Assembly: GCA_040400005.1 (NCBI GenBank)
Contig: JBBARC010000051.1
Coordinates: 1-24,430 of the forward strand
Reading direction: 5' to 3'
Origin: JBBARC01 sp040400005
GTDB taxonomy: Bacteria; Pseudomonadota; Alphaproteobacteria; Acetobacterales; Acetobacteraceae
Length of the DNA: 24,430 bases
Of the stretch, positions 14,450 to 22,457 are shown in pieces. Position numbers and translations under genes: made by a program. The notes under the pieces are model-generated. The model saw only the letters and a program-made list of their open reading frames with translations. It was not told where the DNA came from and did no database searches. The stretch's first letter is position 1, and each line of letters starts with the position of its first letter.

Positions 14450-16126
14450 CTAGGTTCGGGCGGCCGCGCGTTCGCGCTCCTCCTCCGCCAATTGGGATGC
14501 CAATAGTTTTCCAACAGGGGAGCGCGGCAAAGAATCGCGAAATTCTACCCCAGTTGGCAATTCGTGCTTGCCGATTTTATCAATCAGGAAGGCGCGCAGT
14601 TCCTCGATGGTAAACTGCGCCCGCCCATCGATCAGTTTGATGAAGGCTTTGGCCGCCTCCCCGCGATACTCATCGGGCACGCCGATCACAATCACTTCTT
14701 CCACGTCGGGGTGCTCGTATATCGCGTTTTCAATCATGTTCGGGTAGACATTAAACCCGCCCGAAATGATCATGCGCTTCTTGCGATCAACAATATAAAA
14801 CAGCCCAGTTTCATCCATATACCCAACGTCACCGGTCAGAAAAAACCCATCAACAAACTGGGTTTTGTTCAACTCGGCCTGGTTCCAGTAACCGCTAAAC
14901 ACGTTCGGGCCGCGAATGGCCAGCTCACCGCGCTCGCCCACCGGCATTTCTTTGCTCGGGTCGTTAATATCCAAAATGCGAATTTCCACCCGCGCCAGCG
15001 GGGCCCCAATCAACCCCGGGCGTGATGCCACGGTTTCGGGAATAGTGGTGCCTACAGCTGCGGTTTCAGTCATGCCCCAGCCACCGGCTAGGCGCTGTTT
15101 TAATAAACCCTCCACCCGCGTGCTAACATCATGCGGCATCGGCGCGCCGCCTGATCCGACAATGGTGAGCGAAGAAAAATCACGTTTTTCGATGCCCGGC
15201 ACGCTCAACAACGCAATCAGCAAGGTTGGCACGGCAGGGAATGCGGTTGCGCGTTTTTCTTCGATATCGCGAATGGTAGTGTCCATATCAAAGCGCGGCC
15301 GCAGCAGAATAAGGTTACCCTCGGCAATGTTCAGCAGCAAGATCACGCCCAGCGCATAAACATGAAACATCGGCAGCACCGCGATAACGCGATCGCTACC
15401 GGCCGGCGTTTTAGCAACATCGCGATTGGCGCGAAAGATATTGGTGGCAGCCGTCAGGTTGGCGTGCGTCAGCATAGCACCCTTGGCCAAGCCCGTGGTG
15501 CCACCGGTATATTGCAGCAGGGCGATGTCGTGCACGTCGATCGCGGGCCAGCTCGCCGGCAAATCGTCACACAAAAACGCGGTCAACGGGCGGATGTTTT
15601 CGCCGTACGGCAGACCCTCGCTCGGTGCCGGACCACCCCAATACTGGTCTTCGCCAATCAGCAACAGCTTGGCAAAACCCATCTCGACAAATTTGGCCGC
15701 CCCCACCCCCATGCCGGCCAGGCACGTGGTGATCACCACATCGGCGCCGCTATCGGTAATTTTGTGCACCAGCTCGCGCGGCGCATCCAGCGGGCTCATA
15801 TGCACAAGCGTTACACCCGCTTTTAAGCAGGCGAAAAAACATACCGAATGCCACGGCGTGTTGGGCAGAAACAGGGCAACCGTGCGGCCGCGGCCAATGC
15901 CGGCGGCAAGCAGGCCGGCCGCCATGCGGTCCACCGTGCTGGCCAGGGTTGCGAAACTGATCATGCGATCGCGGTATTCAATCGCCGGTTTGTCCGGAAA
16001 GGCCGCAGCCGAGCGGTCCAGCAGCTCTGGCACCGTGCTGGTTTGCACATCCATATCCCACTGCAAATAGGGCGGGTAATGCTGTTCCCAGGCAAACGGG
16101 GTGCGTGGCGCTGCTTGCTGGTCCAT
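14450..16126 (-). CDS. pimA: Acyl-CoA synthetase, PimA-type dicarboxylate-CoA ligase
   Basis: 558 residues from the ATG at 16126 (MDQQAAPRTPFAWEQHYP). It is an adenylate-forming enzyme: ATP and a carboxylic acid give acyl-AMP, then acyl-CoA. The P-loop-like motif YTGGTTGLAKG is at about 206-216. It is followed by GGWGMTETAAVGT, the TGDVGYMDE motif, RKKRMIISGGFNVYPNMIE and the C-terminal catalytic lysine region PRSPVGKLL. Overall it fits the FadD/PimA group. The pimC and pimD homologues directly downstream make a pimelate or other dicarboxylate substrate likely, but a long-chain fatty acid cannot be excluded. Other members of the R. palustris pimFABCDE operon (B, E, F) are not adjacent. Confidence 0.87.
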   Translation of the reverse strand: MDQQAAPRTPFAWEQHYPPYLQWDMDVQTSTVPELLDRSAAAFPDKPAIEYRDRMISFATLASTVDRMAAGLLAAGIGRGRTVALFLPNTPWHSVCFFACLKAGVTLVHMSPLDAPRELVHKITDSGADVVITTCLAGMGVGAAKFVEMGFAKLLLIGEDQYWGGPAPSEGLPYGENIRPLTAFLCDDLPASWPAIDVHDIALLQYTGGTTGLAKGAMLTHANLTAATNIFRANRDVAKTPAGSDRVIAVLPMFHVYALGVILLLNIAEGNLILLRPRFDMDTTIRDIEEKRATAFPAVPTLLIALLSVPGIEKRDFSSLTIVGSGGAPMPHDVSTRVEGLLKQRLAGGWGMTETAAVGTTIPETVASRPGLIGAPLARVEIRILDINDPSKEMPVGERGELAIRGPNVFSGYWNQAELNKTQFVDGFFLTGDVGYMDETGLFYIVDRKKRMIISGGFNVYPNMIENAIYEHPDVEEVIVIGVPDEYRGEAAKAFIKLIDGRAQFTIEELRAFLIDKIGKHELPTGVEFRDSLPRSPVGKLLASQLAEEERERAAART

Positions 16127-16276
16127 GTCCGTCGATGCTCCCAAAGGCCTGCCGCCTCGGGGGGCGGCTTGTGCGCAGGCGAAATTAGGGTATTTGCCTC
16201 AAACGTCAAATAGCCCCCGGCGCATTTAATTAAGCACATCATCGGGGCCAACACGCCCGGCGTAAGGAAACACCAC

Positions 16277-17044
16277 ATGGCGGTTAATCGTGGCTTTGAT
16301 CTCAGCGGTAAAATCGCCCTGGTAACCGGCGCCAGCCGCGGCATTGGTGCGTCCGTTGCCCAATCGCTGGCCGAACACGGCGCCCATGTTATTTTGGCCG
16401 CCCGCAAACCCGGCGCCTGTGCCGAAATTGTGAGCACCATCACAGCCGCCGGCGGATCCGCCGAGGAGCACGCCTGCCACATCGGCGAAATGGCGCAGAT
16501 CGACGCGATATTCGGCTACATTCAGCAAAAACATCGCCGCATCGACATTTTGGTCAACAACGCCGCCACCAACCCTTACTATGGGCCGATCCAGGAGACC
16601 GATCTTAGCGCGTTTCAAAAAACCATGGATGTCAACGTGCGCGGCTATTTCTTCATGAGCGCTGCCGCCATGAAAATCATGGCAACCCACGGCGGCGGCG
16701 CCATCGTCAACGTGGCCTCCGTCAACGCCGTGGTGCCAGGGCTGCTACAGGGGGTCTACTCCATCACCAAAGCCGCGGTGGTCGGCATGACCAAAGCTTT
16801 TGCCCGCGAAGGCGCCCCGCTCGGCGTGCGGGTGAATGCGCTGCTGCCGGGGCTCACCGCCACCAAACTGGCCGGCGCGCTGCTGGAAGGCGAGCTATAC
16901 GAAAAATGGTCGGCCAAAATCCCGCTCAACCGGCCCGCCCAGCCCGATGAAATGGCCGGGGCCGTGCTCTATCTGGTGTCGCCCGCGGCAAGCTACACAA
17001 CCGGCGTATCACTCAACGTTGATGGCGGGTTTTTGATTACCTGA
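16277..17044 (+). CDS. SDR-family NAD(P)-dependent oxidoreductase
   Basis: 255 residues, the classical short-chain dehydrogenase length. The cofactor motif TGASRGIG is at 17-24 and NNAA at 94-97. The catalytic tetrad is N120, S148, Y161 and K165 (YSITK), and the C-terminal VNVDGGF-like end is present (SLNVDGGFLIT). The Arg after the first glycine motif residues (RGIG) and the AARK stretch near 41-44 suggest NADP use, as an inference. The layout resembles DHRS4-like or FabG-like reductases. A TAAGGA site lies eight bases before the ATG. It is divergent from the pimA-type gene, so it could share control with it; the substrate is unknown. Confidence 0.92.
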   Translation: MAVNRGFDLSGKIALVTGASRGIGASVAQSLAEHGAHVILAARKPGACAEIVSTITAAGGSAEEHACHIGEMAQIDAIFGYIQQKHRRIDILVNNAATNPYYGPIQETDLSAFQKTMDVNVRGYFFMSAAAMKIMATHGGGAIVNVASVNAVVPGLLQGVYSITKAAVVGMTKAFAREGAPLGVRVNALLPGLTATKLAGALLEGELYEKWSAKIPLNRPAQPDEMAGAVLYLVSPAASYTTGVSLNVDGGFLIT

Positions 17045-17082
17045 ACGGTCAATCGTAGACAAACAACAAGTTAAGAAAGGGC

Positions 17083-17104
17083 CTTCTTTTCTGAAGAAAA
17101 GAAG
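17083..17104 (+). terminator. AT-rich hairpin after the SDR gene
   Basis: CTTCTTTTC (17083-17091) pairs perfectly with GAAAAGAAG (17096-17104) around TGAA, about 40 bases after the SDR stop. ACTTTT follows a few bases later. The stem itself supplies T-rich and A-rich arms, so it could act on both strands. I recall elements of this look as dispersed intergenic repeats in Acetobacteraceae and relatives. Confidence 0.62.
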
Positions 17105-17308
17105 CAAAAGACTTTTATGAATTGGGGGCTGGGGCGATCTCACACCGTGCGCTTGTGGCAGCTTTTTCGGCGAATTCTTGCGCCGGTTGCTAACTACAAA
17201 CCGCCCGCGCCGCCGGCCAATCGATCTCACCCCGACATATCCCCCTGCCAAGATATTGATCAAAAACAAGTCTTGCTGCGACTCGGTCGCGCGGCGGAAT
17301 TGTGTCAC

Positions 17309-18010
17309 GTGAAACAATTGTCGCCTGAACAGCTCGCCCTTGGCGGCGGGCACGCGACCGTGCATTGGCGGCGCAGCACCCGCGCGCGCCGCGTCAGCTT
17401 GCGCATCGATCCCAGCCGCGGCCTCGTCGTGGTCACCTTGCCCATGCGCGCCGCGCGTGCCGCCGGCGTTGCCCTGTTAAACGACAATGCCGCCTGGGTC
17501 ACCGATCGCCTCGCCGCCCTGCCACTGGCAACCAAGCTGGCCGACGGCGCAGTCATTATGCTCGATGGCTTGCCCTGCACCATTCGCCACGCCCCCAATG
17601 CCGTGGGCGGCGCCTTCCTCGCCGATGGGTTTTTGCACGTCACCGGCGACCCCACTTTCCTCGCCCGTCGCGTCACCGATTTTCTGCGCGCCGAGGCCCG
17701 CCGCCGCCTCGCCCTGCAAGCCTTGGCCCACGCCCATGCCGCCGGTGTCACCCCCAAGCGCGTCACCGTAAAAGATACCCGCACCCGCTGGGGCAGTTGC
17801 TCGCCCGATGGCGTGCTGATGTTCTCCTGGCGCCTGATCATGGCGCCCCTGTTTGTGCAGGATTACGTCGTCGCCCACGAAGTCGCCCACCTCAAACATC
17901 TAAATCACGGCCGCGCCTTTTGGGCGCTCACCGATAGCCTATCGCCCCACCGCGAGGCCGCTAGCACCTGGCTGCACACTGATGGCGCCCGGCTGCTGCG
18001 GGTGAGCTAA
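17309..18010 (+). CDS. YgjP/DUF45-type zinc metallopeptidase
   Basis: 233 residues from GTG 17309. The frame is open back to 17117, but the extra 64 residues look non-coding. The catalytic motif HEVAHLKHLNHGRAFW, a zinc-binding HExxH with a third His five residues on, is preceded by the family's TRWGSCSPDG and VAHEVAHL blocks. The N-terminal STRARRVSLRIDP opening is also typical of the YgjP-like M48-related family (DUF45). It is probably a cytosolic zinc protease; the physiological substrate is unknown for this family. It is followed after eight bases by the dehydrogenase gene, so the two are likely co-transcribed. The exact start is uncertain. Confidence 0.88.
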   Translation: MKQLSPEQLALGGGHATVHWRRSTRARRVSLRIDPSRGLVVVTLPMRAARAAGVALLNDNAAWVTDRLAALPLATKLADGAVIMLDGLPCTIRHAPNAVGGAFLADGFLHVTGDPTFLARRVTDFLRAEARRRLALQALAHAHAAGVTPKRVTVKDTRTRWGSCSPDGVLMFSWRLIMAPLFVQDYVVAHEVAHLKHLNHGRAFWALTDSLSPHREAASTWLHTDGARLLRVS

Positions 18011-18018
18011 GCCTTGCC

Positions 18019-18984
18019 GTGATCACCAAGCCGCCCACCCTGCTGATCACCTGCGCCCTGCCCGATGCCACCAATACCCGAGCCGCGCGCGAATTTACCG
18101 TGCGCCGCAAACCACAAGGCGTTGATCTACGCAGTTTTCTGGCAAGTGCTGCCGCCGGCGCCGATGCCATCCTGTGCTCGCCGGCCAACCGCATCGATGC
18201 CGCCAGTGTCGGTAAGCTACCGCCTACCTTACGCGTGCTCGGCACGTTTAGCGTCGGTTACGAACATGTGGATGTTGCCGCCCTCCACCAGGCCGGCATC
18301 GCCATCGTCAACACCCCCGGCGTATTGTCGGCCGCCACCGCCGAGTTCACCTTGCTATTACTATTGGCCGCCGCCCGCCGCGCGAGCGAAGGCGAGCGTA
18401 TTTTGCGCGCCGGCAAATGGGCCGGCTGGTCGCCCGCCGGTGCGCTCGGCACCCAAATATCGGGCAAAAACCTTGGCATTTTCGGCATGGGCCGCATCGG
18501 CCAAACCCTGGCCGGCATTGCTCGTGCCATGGGCATGGCGGTGCATTACCGCAACCGCGCGCGCCTGCCGCCGAACCTTGAACAAAACGCTACCTACCAC
18601 GACAACGACGCGAGTTTCTTGGCCGCAAGCCAATGTTTGGCCCTGTGCGCCCCCGGTGGCGATGCCACCCGCCACTGGCTGAATGCCGCCCGCATCGCGC
18701 GGCTTCCCGCCGGGGCGATAATCGCCAATGCCGCGCGCGGCAGTTTGATCGACGATGCGGCGTTGGTGGCCGCCCTGCAAACCGGCCACGTGGCGGCGGC
18801 GGGGTTAGATGTGTTTGTCGCCGAACCGGCAGTGCCGGAAGCGTATCTGGCACTGGAAAATGTGGTGCTAACCCCGCATTTGGGTTCCGCCACGGCCGAA
18901 ACCCGCAACGCTATGGGGCATTTGGTGCTGGATGGTATTAGCGCGGTGTTGGCTGGTGAGGTGCCTAGCAACCTGGTTGGTTAA
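18019..18984 (+). CDS. D-isomer-specific 2-hydroxyacid dehydrogenase
   Basis: 321 residues starting at GTG. The NAD(P)-binding motif GMGRIG lies at 156-161. The catalytic Arg (R240, NAARGSLID), Glu (E269, FVAEP) and His (H287, LTPHLGSAT) are all in place. This family interconverts 2-oxoacids and D-2-hydroxyacids; the layout is closest to glyoxylate/hydroxypyruvate or related reductases, but substrate cannot be fixed. The residues HYRNRARLP after the second beta strand suggest NADP rather than NAD, as an inference. It lies eight bases after the metallopeptidase gene. Confidence 0.92.
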   Translation: MITKPPTLLITCALPDATNTRAAREFTVRRKPQGVDLRSFLASAAAGADAILCSPANRIDAASVGKLPPTLRVLGTFSVGYEHVDVAALHQAGIAIVNTPGVLSAATAEFTLLLLLAAARRASEGERILRAGKWAGWSPAGALGTQISGKNLGIFGMGRIGQTLAGIARAMGMAVHYRNRARLPPNLEQNATYHDNDASFLAASQCLALCAPGGDATRHWLNAARIARLPAGAIIANAARGSLIDDAALVAALQTGHVAAAGLDVFVAEPAVPEAYLALENVVLTPHLGSATAETRNAMGHLVLDGISAVLAGEVPSNLVG

Positions 18985-19115
18985 GCAAAGCGCACGCTAA
19001 AACTCCTGGCCAATGAGGCGACGGGGTTAGTTTGAATTTTTGTTAGTGGCGGAAAGTGGCCGGAAGCAGCAGGTCCGCTTCAGAACGCGAATGTTTCAAA
19101 GCGGACACCGCTCAT

Positions 19116-19242
19116 GTAGGGTGGGCTTCAGCCCACCAACGCAATCCGCCCGTGCCAATACCCGGTGATCGTTGCGACTCACCTGCCGGACCGCTCCGGC
19201 AGGCGGTTGCCACATGCGACGGTGGGCTGAAGCCCACCCTAC
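19116..19242. repeat. Inverted pair of REP-like GTAG hairpins (BIME-like)
   Basis: At 19116 a GTAG precedes a perfect hairpin, GGTGGGCT-TC-AGCCCACC (19120-19137). The exact reverse complement of this whole 22-base unit lies at 19221-19242, ending in CTAC. Between them is a third hairpin, CTGCCGGA-CCGC-TCCGGCAG (19183-19202). A GTAG next to an imperfect or perfect palindrome, with two copies head to head, is the architecture of REP/BIME elements mobilised by RAYT (TnpA-REP) proteins. No RAYT gene is in the window. Confidence 0.82.
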
Positions 19243-19512
19243 TTGCTGATTGCGAATAATTGCGGCAGCAGGCGCTATCCTGAATGGCCGCTTTGGGGCA
19301 CGCCATTAGTGCGCCAAGATGGCGATAAAGGGCGCAAAGCGGCCGAAACGCGCCCCGGCAACCGCATAAAAACCCAAACCGTCCACCGGTGCCCACAACC
19401 CGCAGTCGTTATTAAAATTAACTAAATTGCCATAATCTCCACAAAAAACACTTGCCCAGCTAAACCGTCTCGCTGTATTGTTAATTTCGATAACTCCATA
19501 AAGCCCAAAACT
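19243..19512. other. Intergenic stretch without recognised gene
   Basis: About 270 bases follow the REP pair. Short open frames here have unnatural composition and no family resemblance. The last 80 bases are AT-richer than the surroundings and could hold a promoter for the hypothetical gene downstream, but I see no confident -35/-10 pair. Confidence 0.5.
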
Positions 19513-19602
19513 CTGACCGAATCCCAGCCCAGTCAACCGCCGCACGCCGAAGACCGCACCCAGCGCCACCTGCGCCTGTGCGCGGAGCTGGCTGACCTCG
19601 CC

Positions 19603-20202
19603 ATGGGCCTGGCCCGCGCCGCCGCCGCCCGCACTCTCGCCGACTGGGTCGAACCCCCAGAGCCGCAACCAGAGCCGCAACCAGAGCCGCAAGCGCAGCA
19701 CGAACCGGCGCCGCGCGCCAATACCGCCGCCACGGGCCGCGGCAACGCCGCCCGGTCCGCCCCCGTATCACCAAAACCAACCGACCCCGCCGTCCTCTTC
19801 ACCCGCTTGGCCGCCGTCGTGCGGGATTGCATCGCCCTCGAAGCCCGCCTCGCCGCCGGCGCCACAGGCAACAGCGCCTCCCCCCGCGCCATCATGCGCA
19901 ACACCGACCCCCGCCGCGCCCCCCGGCAAGATGCTTTCCGCCTGGTCACCACCGGCCACCCCGGCCGCGCTGGCCTGTTGCGCGAAACCACCGTCCGCCT
20001 CGATGAACACCTCGCCGCAGACCCCGATCAAACCATCGAGATCCCCCACATTCTCTTCGCCATCTGCGACGAGCTCGAAATCGAAATAAATTTCAAAACC
20101 CTGCCCGACGAATATTTATTCACCTCCGACGACCCGGCAAACCTCGACATGCCAGCACCGGGCGACAAAACCCCCGACCCCCGCGCCACCTCGCCGCCCT
20201 AA
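19603..20202 (+). CDS. Hypothetical protein with PEPQ repeats
   Basis: 199 residues from the ATG at 19603. The frame is open upstream to about 19428 and reads QRHLRLCAELADLA directly before this ATG, which looks like genuine coding sequence. The true start may therefore be a non-standard codon such as CTG 19513 (followed by TESQPSQ). Three perfect 12-base repeats at 19657-19692 encode PEPQ units. A predicted helix (VLFTRLAAVVRDCIALEARLAAG) follows, then a more acidic C-terminal half with IPHILFAICDELEIEINF. There are no membrane segments or known catalytic motifs. I do not recognise the family. It is flanked by REP-like elements. Confidence 0.7.
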   Translation: MGLARAAAARTLADWVEPPEPQPEPQPEPQAQHEPAPRANTAATGRGNAARSAPVSPKPTDPAVLFTRLAAVVRDCIALEARLAAGATGNSASPRAIMRNTDPRRAPRQDAFRLVTTGHPGRAGLLRETTVRLDEHLAADPDQTIEIPHILFAICDELEIEINFKTLPDEYLFTSDDPANLDMPAPGDKTPDPRATSPP

Positions 20203-20206
20203 CCAA

Positions 20207-20285
20207 GTCGGGCGTGCTCCAGCACGCCAACGCAAGTCATCACCGCAACAAAATCGTAGGGCGCATAAGCGAAGCGTCATGCGCC
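20207..20285 (+). repeat. Two further REP-like hairpins
   Basis: GTCG then GGCGTGCT-CC-AGCACGCC (20211-20228) is followed by AACGCAA, exactly as the copy at 19116 is. It is therefore a diverged member of the same family. At 20256 a GTAG precedes GGCGCAT (20260-20266), a 12-base loop and ATGCGCC (20279-20285), a second hairpin type. Both lie between the convergent hypothetical and lipoprotein genes and may also end transcripts. Confidence 0.72.
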
Positions 20286-20395
20286 GCCGCAAGCCGCCAA
20301 GCGCAACCGGCGCGGGCGCGGCTGGGAAAACGGGCGGGCCTGGAAAAACGGGCGGGGCTGCGAAAAACACCCGCTTGCCCGCCCAAGGCGGCAGC

Positions 20396-21241
20396 TCAGT
20401 GTTGCCCCGGCAAATGCAGCACGCCCGGCGGTGGCGATAGCTCGGCCGGCGCTGGCGCACCAAACGCTGCCCCATCCGGGGTTGGCGCCAAGCTCGGGTC
20501 TTGTTCAGGCGGTATCGCCGCGGTTCCATCACTGGCCGCCGCCGGCGGTATGGCCACATCGGCGGTGCCTGACGTTGCCAATGTGGCGGCAACGGCGGTG
20601 CCAATCAGGGGGGCGCCCGGCAACGCCGCCACCGATGGTGCCGCCAGCGATTCTGTTTTCACAACCCCTGGGGCCGCCCCTGCGCGCAATAGCCAATCGC
20701 GCAAATTGCGCCGCACCTGAAACTCAAGCTCCACATTCATATCCGCCATCATCTGCGTCACCAGATCATAGCTCACCGATTGCGCATCTTCCGGGTCGCT
20801 GCCCGGTGTGTGGCTGCGCGCAACCCGGGCTTCGGCATAGCCCTTTTGTTTGCCGTCGGCGCTCAAAACATCCAAATGCACCGCCAACTGGCCGTTGATT
20901 GCCCCATCATTGCCGCGCAACAAGCTGGCCTGATCGATCGCCAGCACGGCCCGCCCGGCAGTACCACTGGCCAGCACCCGGTCGTGCCCCATTTGCAGCA
21001 ACGCCTGATTAGGCGGGGTTGGTGCCTGGCCCGCGATATCATCGGGGCCGGCCGGCGGGGTGCGGTCTTCGATGCTAACGGCGGCCACATTCAGGCGCAG
21101 CTTGGTCAGATACCCGTAGGCCGGCTGCGTATAAAGGCGGGCAACCGGCGGCGGTTCACTGCCGCCGCAGGCGCTTAACCCCAGCAAAACCCCGGTCAGC
21201 ATAACTGCGGCACCAAGGCGCCAAGCCGCACGGCTGCTCAC
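20396..21241 (-). CDS. Putative lipoprotein
   Basis: 281 residues starting at GTG. A signal peptide (residues 1-24, hydrophobic core LGAAVMLTGVLLG) ends in the lipobox L-S-A-C with lipid-acceptor Cys25, so export and lipidation are expected. The conserved-looking middle (residues about 35-185: YTQPAYGYLTKLRLNVAAV, VLAIDQASLL, QLAVHLDVLSADGKQKGYAE) resembles a periplasmic beta-rich domain that I cannot name. The last 90 residues are Ala/Pro-rich and probably disordered. Its start overlaps the hslO stop in GTGA, which implies translational coupling. Confidence 0.8.
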   Translation of the reverse strand: MSSRAAWRLGAAVMLTGVLLGLSACGGSEPPPVARLYTQPAYGYLTKLRLNVAAVSIEDRTPPAGPDDIAGQAPTPPNQALLQMGHDRVLASGTAGRAVLAIDQASLLRGNDGAINGQLAVHLDVLSADGKQKGYAEARVARSHTPGSDPEDAQSVSYDLVTQMMADMNVELEFQVRRNLRDWLLRAGAAPGVVKTESLAAPSVAALPGAPLIGTAVAATLATSGTADVAIPPAAASDGTAAIPPEQDPSLAPTPDGAAFGAPAPAELSPPPGVLHLPGQH

Positions 21242-22218
21242 GGCCTCACCCCACCGGGAATGCCGGCAATATCGCTGCGCGGAAAATGAAAATCATAGGC
21301 GCAAAATTCGCAGGTCATGATGATATCGCTACCCACCGTCATGTGGTCCAAATCATCGGCGGGGAAACCTTCCAAAATGCCGGCAAGCCGTGCGCGCGAA
21401 CAGCGGCAGCCAAACGCCAGGGCACGCGGCTGCCCGGCCGCCACCCCTTCGCTGCCAAACAGCCGCCACAGCAACGTTTCCGGCGCAATGTCGTCATCCA
21501 GCAATTCGGCTTTAGTCAGGGTGTCGGCCAAGGTGCGGGCGGCGCGCCAGCTTTCGTCGGCCTCGTCCTCGGTTAAGTTTTGCGCATCGCCACCGGTGCC
21601 CGAAATACGCTCCAGGATCAGCCCGCCGGCGCGAAACCCATGCGCGGTTTTGGCGCAGGCCAGGCTCACTGTGGTGGCGTACTGCTCGCTATTGCGAAAA
21701 TAGCTTTGCGCCATGTCGGCCAGGCTCAGCCCTTCAATCGCCACCACCCCCTGGTAGCGATCGGTGTCGTTGCCTTGGTCGACGCTAAAGGCGATGTGGC
21801 CAATACCCAGCAAGGCGGCGGCCAGCGGGTCGTCGTCATACGCCAGCAGCCGATCCAGCTTGGCCTGGTCGGTGCGGGCATAGGCGCGCACCGCGCCATC
21901 ATCGGTGCAATCGGCCAGCAGCATCGGCACCGGGCCATCGCCGCGCGCCTGAATGCTGAACGATCCGCGGTATTTTAGGGCCGCCGCTAACCCTGCCACC
22001 AGCGCCAAAGCTTCACCGGCAAGCTTGGCCACAACCGGGTGGTAGGCGTGGCGGGCCAGCAGAGCATCGGCCAGCGGGCCAAGCCGCACCAGCCGGCCAC
22101 GCACCGGGCGGCCCGGCAGATAAAACGGCATTACCCCGCGTGGCACCACGATATCAGGTACTTGCGGGCGGTCCCCATCCAGAAAAGCGGGGGCGATAAA
22201 GGCGGGCGGTTGCGTCAT
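21238..22218 (-). CDS. hslO: Redox-regulated chaperone Hsp33
   Basis: 326 residues. Hsp33 is a cytosolic holdase activated when oxidation releases zinc from four cysteines. Here CRC is separated by 29 residues from CEFC near the C-terminus, the expected CxC...CxxC zinc site. The N-terminal domain shows LADALLARHAYHPVVAKLAGEALAL and FSIQARGDGPVPMLLADC, as in the family, and DRYQGVVAIEG and YFRNSEQ follow. The sequence ends soon after the zinc site. It is first in a two-gene minus-strand unit with the lipoprotein gene. Confidence 0.95.
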   Translation of the reverse strand: MTQPPAFIAPAFLDGDRPQVPDIVVPRGVMPFYLPGRPVRGRLVRLGPLADALLARHAYHPVVAKLAGEALALVAGLAAALKYRGSFSIQARGDGPVPMLLADCTDDGAVRAYARTDQAKLDRLLAYDDDPLAAALLGIGHIAFSVDQGNDTDRYQGVVAIEGLSLADMAQSYFRNSEQYATTVSLACAKTAHGFRAGGLILERISGTGGDAQNLTEDEADESWRAARTLADTLTKAELLDDDIAPETLLWRLFGSEGVAAGQPRALAFGCRCSRARLAGILEGFPADDLDHMTVGSDIIMTCEFCAYDFHFPRSDIAGIPGGVRP

Positions 22219-22360
22219 GGCGCATAAATAGAGGCAAACCTCGTGCCGGCGCCACCGTTCATACCGAGTTGGCCTGAAGGGGCAGCTCCAGCGTCACGTA
22301 AAATTCCCTGGGCATTTGCCGGCGTGGCGCTAGTGTGGGGATGGCCACCCCGCCCGATAG

Positions 22361-22376
22361 ATCACGCTTACGTGAT
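22361..22376. promoter_or_regulatory. Palindrome upstream of the Tad promoter
   Basis: ATCACG-CTTA-CGTGAT is a perfect six-base inverted repeat 18 bases before the predicted -35 box. Its place fits an operator for the pilin genes. GTTTTTG follows on the plus strand, so a weak terminator is an alternative. It does not match the FNR or CRP consensus. Confidence 0.5.
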
Positions 22377-22394
22377 GTTTTTGAGTCTTTGGCG

Positions 22395-22423
22395 TTGATT
22401 TCGACGCTGGTCTCGTTTAATAT
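22395..22423 (+). promoter_or_regulatory. Sigma70-like promoter of the Tad minor-pilin genes
   Basis: TTGATT at 22395-22400 and TAATAT at 22418-22423 are separated by 17 bases, the optimal spacing. They lie in an AT-rich island unusual for this GC-rich window. Transcription would begin near 22430, about 28 bases before the TadE-like ATG at 22458. Confidence 0.65.
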
Positions 22424-22457
22424 CTATTTTTGTATTATTTTGAAACAAGGTCCGCCG

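Noticed and set aside
17117..17308. 64-residue N-terminal extension of the metallopeptidase
   Set aside because: The extra part has no family similarity and abuts a terminator-like hairpin, so a start near 17309 is preferred.
19056..19425. Short ORFs across the REP-like pair
   Set aside because: They translate the hairpins and have no coding character.
19657..19692. Possible CRISPR-like array
   Set aside because: The 12-base units are contiguous with no spacers and are in frame, encoding PEPQ; no CRISPR array exists in the window.
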